Source: Thermus oshimai DSM 12092
Lineage (GTDB): Bacteria > Deinococcota > Deinococci > Deinococcales > Thermaceae
DNA length: 64,000 nt
Assembly: GCF_000373145.1 (NCBI RefSeq)
Contig: NZ_KB890602.1
Location: forward strand, 82,854 to 146,853
Direction: 5' to 3'
Shown: positions 56,157 through 64,000 of the stretch, in pieces
Numbering within the stretch: the first letter of the stretch is position 1
Layout: the number at the start of each line of letters is the position of its first letter
The notes under the pieces: generated by a model
The model's input: the letters and a program-made list of their open reading frames with translations, nothing else
What the model was told of the DNA's origin: nothing
Databases searched by the model: none
Position numbers and translations under genes: made by a program

Positions 56157-57488
56157 ATGGTGATCGACGAGCGCTACCCGGTGCTGGAGACCCTGGAGGC
56201 CAGGGACGGGGTCACCCTGTACCGGGTGGAGGGGGGGGTCCTCTTCCTCTTTGACGTCCGCACCCCCGAGGACAAGGAGCGCTTCTACCGCTACCGGGCC
56301 GCCCTCCGCCGCCTGGAGGAGATGGGGCTTTTGGAGGCCACGGTGTCGGCCAAGCCCGGGCGCTACTACGCCTTTTTCCCGGAAAAACCCCTCTCCCGCA
56401 AGGCCCCACCCAAGGCGGCCCTGGAGGCCCTCGTGCCCTTGGGCTTCGGCCCCCAACACCTGGCCATGGCCGAGGGGGGGGTGGCCTACCTGGCCCCCTG
56501 GCCCCTCCTCCGCCGTCCCCCGGGGGGAAAGCCCGGGGGCTTCTGGGTGCGGGTGGCCCCGGGGCTTCTTCTGGCCCTCCTGGGCCTGCTCCTCCTCCTC
56601 CAGGGGCTTTACCGCTACTTCAACCCTCCGGAGTACGCGGTCCCCGACCTGGTGGGCCGCTCCGCCCGGGAGGCCTTCGCCCTCCTTAAGGACACGGGGC
56701 TGGAGCTTTTGGTGGAGGAGGGGAACGACCCCACCAAGCCCAAGGAGGCGGTCCTGGCCCAGGACCCCCCTCCGGGGACCCGGCTCAGGGCGGGGCGGAC
56801 GGTGCGCATCACCCTGAACCAGGCCCGCCTCACCCCCCTGCCCGACCTGAAGGGCCTCCGCCGGGAGGAGGCGGAGGAGCGCCTTAGGGCCATGGGGTTT
56901 CTCCTCGGCCGGGTGGCGGAGGTGGAGGGGGAGGCCCCCCTGGGCACGGTCCTTTCCAGCTTCCCCCCCGCGGGCACCCCCCTCGCCCCAGGGGCTTCTG
57001 TGGACCTCCTGGTCTCCCGGGGGCAGGGGGTGGGGGAGGCGGTGCCCCTGCCCGACCTCCGGGGTTTGGGGCGGGAGGAGGCCCTCTTCCTCCTGAACGC
57101 CGCAGGGTTCTTGGCCCAGGTGGAGGAGGAGCCCTCGGGGAGGCCCCAGGGGGAGGTTCTGGACCAGGCCCCCGCCCCCGGCACCCCCCTTCCCCCTGGG
57201 AGCGGGGTCAGGCTTCGGGTGGCGGTCCAGGGCCGGGTGGAGGTGCCCGACCTTCCCCCCGAGCCTCCGGCTCCCCAGACCCGGACGGTGGAGCTCAGCC
57301 TGACCCTGCCCCCGGAGGCCGAGGGGCAAGGGGTGCGGGTCACCCTCCTGGACGCCCGGGGGGAGCGGGTGGTCTACGAGGGGGAGGGCCAGGCGGGCCT
57401 CCTCCTTCAGGGGAGCTACGAGGCCCTGGGCGAGGCCCGCTTCCGGCTCTACCTGGACGGGGTTCCGGTGCAGGAATGGGCGCCTTAA
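56157..57488 (+). CDS. PASTA-domain membrane protein with a kinase N-lobe remnant
   Basis: A 443-residue protein. Residues 1-110 resemble the start of a Ser/Thr kinase N-lobe ([30 protein letters not shown]) but have no glycine loop, catalytic lysine, or C-lobe. One membrane segment (about 131-152) follows, then three PASTA domains (about 157-222, 223-295, 298-362), each beginning with PDL, and a beta-rich end. PASTA domains bind peptidoglycan fragments or beta-lactams. So it is an outside sensor without its own kinase. Ends 13 bases inside the UPF0102 gene. Confidence 0.82.
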   Translation: MVIDERYPVLETLEARDGVTLYRVEGGVLFLFDVRTPEDKERFYRYRAALRRLEEMGLLEATVSAKPGRYYAFFPEKPLSRKAPPKAALEALVPLGFGPQHLAMAEGGVAYLAPWPLLRRPPGGKPGGFWVRVAPGLLLALLGLLLLLQGLYRYFNPPEYAVPDLVGRSAREAFALLKDTGLELLVEEGNDPTKPKEAVLAQDPPPGTRLRAGRTVRITLNQARLTPLPDLKGLRREEAEERLRAMGFLLGRVAEVEGEAPLGTVLSSFPPAGTPLAPGASVDLLVSRGQGVGEAVPLPDLRGLGREEALFLLNAAGFLAQVEEEPSGRPQGEVLDQAPAPGTPLPPGSGVRLRVAVQGRVEVPDLPPEPPAPQTRTVELSLTLPPEAEGQGVRVTLLDARGERVVYEGEGQAGLLLQGSYEALGEARFRLYLDGVPVQEWAP

Positions 57489-57814
57489 GGGGGCGCTGGG
57501 CGGAGGAGGTGGCCTGCCGGTACCTCCTGGAGCGGGGCTACCGCCTTTTGGGGCGGAACCGGCGCACGCCTTTTGGGGAGGTGGACCTCCTTATGGAAAA
57601 GGACGGGGTGTACGTGGTGGTGGAGGTGAAGCAGCGCGCCACCCCGGCCTTCGGGACCCCCCTCGAGGCCCTAACCCCAAAGAAGGTACGCCGCCTTCTA
57701 AAAAGCGCCCTCTTCCTCCTCGGGCGGGACGACCTCCCGGTGCGCCTCGAGGCCGTCTTGGTCCACGGCTCCCCCAAGGCCTTCCGGCTGGAGCACCGGG
57801 TGCTGGAAGTGTAG
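57476..57814 (+). CDS. UPF0102 (YraN) family nuclease-like protein
   Basis: A 112-residue protein with the restriction-endonuclease-like fold pattern of Yra[39 protein letters not shown] (Asp and Glu-x-Lys active site) and [12 protein letters not shown]. Function unproven; thought to act in DNA repair or recombination. Overlaps the PASTA gene by 13 bases. Confidence 0.88.
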   Translation: MGALRGRWAEEVACRYLLERGYRLLGRNRRTPFGEVDLLMEKDGVYVVVEVKQRATPAFGTPLEALTPKKVRRLLKSALFLLGRDDLPVRLEAVLVHGSPKAFRLEHRVLEV

Positions 57815-57846
57815 CCCCTCGGGTTTCCGGACCCCGGGGGAAAGGG

Positions 57847-57852
57847 TAAGCT
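57847..57852 (+). promoter_or_regulatory. -10 box for the leaderless ubiD gene
   Basis: TAAGCT ending 8 bases before GTG 57860. Confidence 0.4.
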
Positions 57853-57859
57853 TCTCCCT

Positions 57860-59647
57860 GTGTTTAGGAACCTCGGGGCCTACCTGGAGGCGCTGGAGCG
57901 GCGGGGGGAGCTTAGGCGGGTGAGGGTCCCCGTCACGAGCGAGCTGGAGATCACCGAGATCGCAGACCGCCTGGTGAAGCGGGGCGGCCCCGCCCTACTC
58001 TTTGAAAAGGTGGTGGGGAAGGACTTCCCCCTGGCCATCGGCCTTTTCGGCACCCGGGCACGCACGGCCTTTGCCCTGGGGGTGGAGGACCTGGACGAGC
58101 TCGCCCGCAAGGTGGAAACCCTCCTGGCCCTAAACCCAGGGAAGGGAGGGCTTTCCGCCCTCCTGGGCCTCCTCCCCAAGCTGCCCCTCCTCAAGGGGTT
58201 CTTCCCGAAGAGGGTGGCCCGGGCCCCGGTGCAGGAGGTGGTCCTAAGGGGCGAGGCGGTGGACCTCTTCCGCCTTCCCGTCCTCAAGTGCTGGCCCCTG
58301 GACGGGGGGCCCTTCATCACCCTGCCCCTCGTCATCACCCGGGACCCGGAGACGGGGGAGCTCAACCTCGGCATGTACCGCATGCAGGTGCTGGATCAAA
58401 GGTCCACCGCCATGCACTGGCAGCTCCACAAGGTGGGCCGCCGCCACCTGGAAAAGGCCAAGCGGCTTGGGCAAAAGCTTCCGGTGGCCGTGGCCCTGGG
58501 GGGGGACCCCGTCCTCACCTACGCGGCCACCGCCCCCCTGCCCCCCCTCCCCGGCGTGAGCGAGTTCCACCTGGCGGGCTTCCTCCGGGGGGCCCCCATG
58601 GAGCTCGCCCGGGGGGTCATGGTGGACCTCCCGGTGCCCGCGGAGGCGGAGTTCGTCCTCGAGGGCTACATTGACCCGGAAGAGCCCCTGGTGGAGGAGG
58701 GCCCCTTCGGGGACCACACCGGCTTCTACACCCCGGTGGACCTCTACCCCCGCTTCCACGTGACGGCCATCACCCACCGAAAGGGTGCGGTCTACCCCGC
58801 CACCATCGTGGGCGTGCCCCCCATGGAGGACGCCTACCTGATTGAGGCCACCGAAAGGCTCTTCCTCCCCGCCCTCCGCCTGGTCCTGCCCGAGGTGGCG
58901 GACTACCACCTGCCCCCGGAGGGGGTGGCCCACAACTGGGTGAACGTGGCCCTGAGGAAGGAGTACCCGGGGCAGGCCTACAAGGTGGCCTACGGCCTTT
59001 TGGGCCTCGGGCAGATGATGTTCGCCAAGGTCCTGGTGGTGGTGGACGAGGGCGTGCCCCTAAAGCCCGGTTTTGAGACCCTCCTCCGCGCCCTACGGCA
59101 CGCCCTCCCCGGGCGGGACACCCTTTTCCTTAGGGGGCCTATGGATGTCCTGGACCACAGCGCCCGGGCCTTCGCCTATGGGGGAAAGCTGGTCATAGAC
59201 GGCACGCGCAAGCTCCCCGAGGAGGGGGAGGAGGTGCCCTTCACCCCGAAGGCGCATTCCCACCTTCCCGAGGACCCGGAGGCCCTGGCCCAGCGCCAGT
59301 GGCCGGGGGTCTGGGGCGTGACCCTAAGGAAGGAGGCCCCGGGCCAGGCCTTCCGCCTGGCGGAGAGGCTCCTTAGGACCCCGGAAAGCGCGGGGATCCG
59401 CCTCCTCCTCCTGGCGGACCACGACACCGCCCTGAGCCCGGAGGAGCTCCTCTGGGCGGTGCTCAACAACATAGACCCCGAGCGGGACGCGCGGGTGATG
59501 GACGGGGTGGAGGGGCCGGTTCTGGTCCTGGACGGAACCAAGAAGCTCCCCGAGGAGGGCTTCACCCGGGTCTGGCCGGAAAGGATCCGCATGGACGAGC
59601 GGATAAAGGCCCTGGTGGACGCCCGCTGGGCGGAGTACGGGATTTAA
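57860..59647 (+). CDS. UbiD-family prenyl-FMN decarboxylase
   Basis: A 595-residue UbiD-family decarboxylase that uses prenylated FMN made by UbiX. Segments: FRNLGAYLEALERRGELRRV, NLGMYRMQVLDQRSTAMHWQLHKVGRRH (prFMN and Mn binding), and EEGPFGDHTGFYTP (catalytic Glu). Since Thermus makes menaquinone, a menaquinone (futalosine-type MqnL-like) role is plausible, but no other quinone gene is adjacent; it is longer than E. coli UbiD (497). GTG start by position relative to the -10 box. Confidence 0.88.
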   Translation: MFRNLGAYLEALERRGELRRVRVPVTSELEITEIADRLVKRGGPALLFEKVVGKDFPLAIGLFGTRARTAFALGVEDLDELARKVETLLALNPGKGGLSALLGLLPKLPLLKGFFPKRVARAPVQEVVLRGEAVDLFRLPVLKCWPLDGGPFITLPLVITRDPETGELNLGMYRMQVLDQRSTAMHWQLHKVGRRHLEKAKRLGQKLPVAVALGGDPVLTYAATAPLPPLPGVSEFHLAGFLRGAPMELARGVMVDLPVPAEAEFVLEGYIDPEEPLVEEGPFGDHTGFYTPVDLYPRFHVTAITHRKGAVYPATIVGVPPMEDAYLIEATERLFLPALRLVLPEVADYHLPPEGVAHNWVNVALRKEYPGQAYKVAYGLLGLGQMMFAKVLVVVDEGVPLKPGFETLLRALRHALPGRDTLFLRGPMDVLDHSARAFAYGGKLVIDGTRKLPEEGEEVPFTPKAHSHLPEDPEALAQRQWPGVWGVTLRKEAPGQAFRLAERLLRTPESAGIRLLLLADHDTALSPEELLWAVLNNIDPERDARVMDGVEGPVLVLDGTKKLPEEGFTRVWPERIRMDERIKALVDARWAEYGI

Positions 59648-59761
59648 GTACCCCACCGAAGCTCCCCAGGAAGGGGGTTCGGCGCGCTTTTACCCGGAGG
59701 TGGGGATTTTTCGCTAGAAAAGGTGCTTCGGCGCTCCGCCAAGGAGCCCCACCGAAAGCCC
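59648..59761. other. Structured intergenic region between ubiD-like gene and der
   Basis: Convergent ends. CCCCACC (59651-59657) can pair with GGTGGGG (59699-59705), which is followed by ATTTTT; inside lies CCGAA paired with TTCGG around CCCC/GGGG arms. A second copy of CCCCACCGAA (about 59747) is in the same orientation. It shares segments with the region after 55490. No gene. Confidence 0.5.
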
Positions 59762-61069
59762 TCAGCGTTCGCTCCCTTCCTCCCGCCTCCCGCGGAAGAC
59801 CAGGCGGAAGGGAACCTCCTTTAGGCCTAGGTCCTCCCCGATGCGGTTTTTCAGGTAGTTTTCAAAGGCCCGGGTTACGAACTCCGGATGGTTCACGAAG
59901 AAGACGAAGGTGGGGGGGGCCACCTCGGGCTGGGTGGCGTAGAGGATCTTCAGGGGCTTGCCCTTGAAGTTGGGCATCTGCACCCGGCTGGTCCAGACGC
60001 CCACCCAGCGGTTGAGCTCCGAGGTGGGGATGCGGGTGTGGTTGAGCTCGTGGAGGCGCACCGCCTCCTGGAAGATCCTCTCCAGGTTCTGCCGGGTGAG
60101 GGCGGAGGTGTAGACCCGGGGCAGATGGTCCAGGTGGGCGAGCTTCTCCTTTAGGAGGCGGCGCATCCTTTGGGCCTCCTCCTTGGGCACCAGGTCCCAC
60201 TTGGTGATGACCAGCACCACCGGCTTTCCCTTCTCCAAGGCCTCGTTGGCGAGCTTCAGTTCCCGGTCCCCCACCTGGAAGGGGTCCACCACCAGGAGGA
60301 CCACGTCCGCTTCCCCTATGGCCCTGAGGCTCCGCCGTATGGCCAGCTCCTCCACAAAGGTCTCGGGGCGCTTGCGGATGCCCGCGGTGTCCAGCAGGAT
60401 AAAGCGCTGGCCCCCGATGTCCACGGGGACGTCAATGGTGTCCCGGGTGGTGCCGGGCTCCTCGGAGACGATGACCCGCTCCTCCCCCAGGATGGCGTTT
60501 AAGAGGCTACTTTTCCCGGCGTTGGGCCGCCCCACGATGGCCAGGCGGATGGCGGCCACCTCGGGCTCGGACTCCTCCTGGCGCACGGGAAGCCGCTGCC
60601 AGATGGCCTCAATGAGGTCCTCGAGGCCCCGCGCGTGCTCGCTGGAGGTGGGGATGGGGTCCCCGAAGCCCAGGGCGTAGAGGGGGCCCAGGTAGTGCTC
60701 GTGGGTGGGGTGGTCCACCTTGGTGGCCACCAGGAGCACGGGCTTGCCCTTCCGGCGCAGGTACTCGGCCACCTCGTGGTCCGCCGGGGTGAGGTCCGCG
60801 CGGCCGTCCACGGCGAAGAGGACCAGGTCCGCCTCCTCCAGGGCCCGGTCCACCTTCTCCTGGATCTTCTTCTCCCACCGGTCCCCGGACCAAAGCCCCC
60901 CGGTGTCCACCAGGAGGAAGCGGCCGGTGTCCGTCTCCACCACCTCCTCCTTGAGGTCCCGGGTCACCCCGGGGGTGTCGGCCACCACCGCGCTTTTCCT
61001 CCCCACGAGGCGGTTAAAAAGGCTGGATTTGCCCACGTTGGGCCGGCCTACGATGACAACCCTGTACAT
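59762..61069 (-). CDS. der: Ribosome-assembly GTPase Der
   Basis: A 435-residue protein with two GTPase domains, needed for 50S assembly: first P-loop GRPNVGKSSLFN, DTPGV; second GRPNAGKSSLLN (about residue 186), DTAGI and TKWD; then a KH-like domain (about 345-435). ATG at 61069 (MYRVVIVG); the open frame extends 11 codons upstream but through a leader hairpin. The -10 box TACACT lies at 61113-61118. Confidence 0.95.
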   Translation of the reverse strand: MYRVVIVGRPNVGKSSLFNRLVGRKSAVVADTPGVTRDLKEEVVETDTGRFLLVDTGGLWSGDRWEKKIQEKVDRALEEADLVLFAVDGRADLTPADHEVAEYLRRKGKPVLLVATKVDHPTHEHYLGPLYALGFGDPIPTSSEHARGLEDLIEAIWQRLPVRQEESEPEVAAIRLAIVGRPNAGKSSLLNAILGEERVIVSEEPGTTRDTIDVPVDIGGQRFILLDTAGIRKRPETFVEELAIRRSLRAIGEADVVLLVVDPFQVGDRELKLANEALEKGKPVVLVITKWDLVPKEEAQRMRRLLKEKLAHLDHLPRVYTSALTRQNLERIFQEAVRLHELNHTRIPTSELNRWVGVWTSRVQMPNFKGKPLKILYATQPEVAPPTFVFFVNHPEFVTRAFENYLKNRIGEDLGLKEVPFRLVFRGRREEGSER

Positions 61070-61085
61070 GCTCCCCCACGAAAAG

Positions 61086-61118
61086 GGGTGGGCTAACCCC
61101 ACCCATCCCCTAAGTGTA
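61086..61118 (-). promoter_or_regulatory. der promoter -10 and leader hairpin
   Basis: TACACT (61113-61118) predicts transcription from about 61106. The leader then contains GGGTGGG-GTTAG-CCCACCC (about 61086-61104), a 7-bp stem close to the 5' end, followed by GGGGGAG before the ATG. Confidence 0.45.
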
Positions 61119-61129
61119 CCACGGGCTGG

Positions 61130-61135
61130 TATACT
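61130..61135 (+). promoter_or_regulatory. -10 box for the leaderless acyltransferase gene
   Basis: TATACT ending 8 bases before the ATG at 61143. Confidence 0.5.
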
Positions 61136-61142
61136 TGGCGTT

Positions 61143-61712
61143 ATGCGGTTTTTGGCCAGGCTTCTCCTTCGCCTCCTGGGGTGGCGGCTGGTGGAACACC
61201 TACCCCCGGGGAAGCGCTACGTCCTCATCGGCGCGCCCCACACCTCCAACTGGGACTTCCTCTTCGCCCTTCTCGGCCTTTGGGCCTTGGGGATCCGGGG
61301 GCGGTGGCTGGGGAAGAAGGAGCTTTTCCGCTCCCCTCCCTTGGGCTTCCTCTTAAGGGCCTTGGGGGGGATCTCCGTGGACCGGAGCCGGAGGACGGGG
61401 CTGGTGGAGGAGGTGGCCGAGCTTTTGAAGAAGGAAGATCTGGTCATCCTCATCACCCCCGAGGGCACCCGCGCCCAGGCCCCCTACTGGCGGAGCGGCT
61501 TCTACCACATGGCGAGGGCGGCGGGGGTCCCCATCGCCTTCGGTTACCTGGACGCGAAGCGCAAGGAGCTCGGGGTGGGGGGGTACCTCCAGCCCAGCGG
61601 GAACCTCCTCCAGGACTTCGCCCAGATCCGGGCCTTCTACCAGGACAAGGTGGGCCTAAAACCCCACAAGCAAGGCCCCATCCGCCTGAGGGAGGAAGCG
61701 GAGATGGGGTAA
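61143..61712 (+). CDS. PlsC-like acyltransferase (short form)
   Basis: A 189-residue protein of the 1-acylglycerol-3-phosphate acyltransferase superfamily. The catalytic HTSNWD (Hx4D, about residues 33-38), GGISVDRSRR and TPEGTRA (about 108-114) motifs are in order. It is at the short end of the family, and the HTSNWDF form is seen in glycerol acyltransferase-like enzymes that may make wax esters or modify glycolipids. Membrane-associated. Next gene 9 bases away. Confidence 0.85.
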   Translation: MRFLARLLLRLLGWRLVEHLPPGKRYVLIGAPHTSNWDFLFALLGLWALGIRGRWLGKKELFRSPPLGFLLRALGGISVDRSRRTGLVEEVAELLKKEDLVILITPEGTRAQAPYWRSGFYHMARAAGVPIAFGYLDAKRKELGVGGYLQPSGNLLQDFAQIRAFYQDKVGLKPHKQGPIRLREEAEMG

Positions 61713-61721
61713 GCTTGGGCC

Positions 61722-62061
61722 ATGAACCCCAAGCCCTTTGAGGAAACGGAGCGCACCTGGGCGGTGGTGGCCCACCTGGCCCCTTTGGTGGGGTACTTTC
61801 TCCTCATCGGCCAGATCCTCCTTCCCCTGGCCATCCTCCTTTGGGGGCCTAAAAGCGCTTTCGTGCAGGCCCACGCCAAGGAGTCCCTAAACGGCCAGGT
61901 GAGCTACACCCTCTACGGCCTCGCCCTTTTGCTCCTGGCCCTCACGGTGGTGGGCCTGGTGGTGGCGGTGCCCCTGGGCCTTTTCCTCCTTTTCCTCATG
62001 CTCTGGAACATGGTCCAGGGGGCTTTGGCCGCGGGTCGGGGGGAGGTTTACCGCTACGCCC

Positions 62062-62081
<20 letters not shown>
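61722..62081 (+). CDS. DUF4870 membrane protein
   Basis: A 119-residue protein with three hydrophobic segments and the DUF4870 opening (ERTWAVVAHLAPLVGYFLLIGQILLPLAIL), then AKESLNGQVSYTLYG. Function unknown. Its last 20 bases overlap acpS on the other strand. Confidence 0.82.

Positions 62082-64000
<1,919 letters not shown>

Noticed and set aside
59648..59761. CRISPR-like repeats because CCCCACCGAA recurs
   Set aside because: Only two direct copies, unequal spacing, no spacers, no cas genes; they are arms of hairpins.

Overview
The window is chromosomal DNA from a Thermus species, close to Thermus thermophilus in gene content. I base this on the very high GC with G or C in most third codon positions, the density of genes (most neighbours overlap or lie within 20 bases), the recognisable Thermus-type proteins (small-Cys-free binding proteins, PilA-like minor pilins, arginine decarboxylase, multi-site 16S rRNA m5C methylase) and the many start codons lying only 7-10 bases downstream of a TANNNT -10 box, the leaderless-mRNA layout typical of the Deinococcus-Thermus phylum. 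No stretch above 300 bases lacks a gene; the largest gaps are 45651-45825, 24882-25029, 59648-59761 and 55490-55587. I saw no rRNA, tRNA, CRISPR array, insertion sequence or prophage.

Layout. 1-2.4 kb: edge of a HAD phosphatase gene, a YceI protein, a Tat-exported intradiol dioxygenase and a membrane diguanylate cyclase. 2.4-5.1 kb: metK divergent from murI and a LOG-family gene. 5.1-16.8 kb: a PucR-type regulator followed by a nine-gene operon (two class III aminotransferases, the PotABCD polyamine importer, a GNAT acetyltransferase, a YtcJ-type amidohydrolase and a tungsten aldehyde:ferredoxin oxidoreductase), which reads as an uptake and breakdown pathway for polyamines or related amines. 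16.8-24.4 kb, minus strand: M24 peptidase, prs, alpha/beta hydrolase, DUF72 protein, speA (arginine decarboxylase, first step of Thermus polyamine synthesis) and mutS2. So polyamine uptake or breakdown and polyamine synthesis sit side by side, with metK (SAM supply) nearby.

24.4-35.5 kb: A-type Fe-S carrier; peptide-type ABC binding protein and two permeases without ATPases; truA; a ferric iron ABC operon (fbpABC type) with a Fur-like box and an unusual mRNA leader; an alkaline-phosphatase-superfamily enzyme divergent from a frameshifted SdpI-like membrane protein; OsmC. 35.5-44.6 kb: Zn-ribbon coiled-coil protein, MBL hydrolase, rhodanese, Hsp20, PatB-like lyase, TrmB, DUF4388 protein plus HD-GYP response regulator, topA, a cupin-like protein.

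44.5-52.9 kb: VanW protein, then a nine-gene type II secretion/type IV pilus-like assembly locus: major pilin-like protein, four pseudopilins, GspL-like, GspE, GspF, GspM-like. GspE carries MshEN-type repeats at its N-terminus that could bind c-di-GMP, the second messenger made and degraded by the GGDEF and HD-GYP proteins of this window. 52.9-64 kb: RsuA-type pseudouridine synthase, AlaX, SDR, a one-domain flavoprotein, a PASTA protein with only a remnant kinase N-lobe, UPF0102, UbiD, Der, an acyltransferase, DUF4870, AcpS, RsmF and the 3' end of aroB.

The most notable non-coding signals are the systematic leaderless promoters, including divergent gene pairs that share overlapping -10 boxes within 17-28 bases, the competing hairpins in the fbpA leader, a perfect 14-bp hairpin just after the major pilin gene, and a family of CCCCACCGAAGC hairpins between genes.
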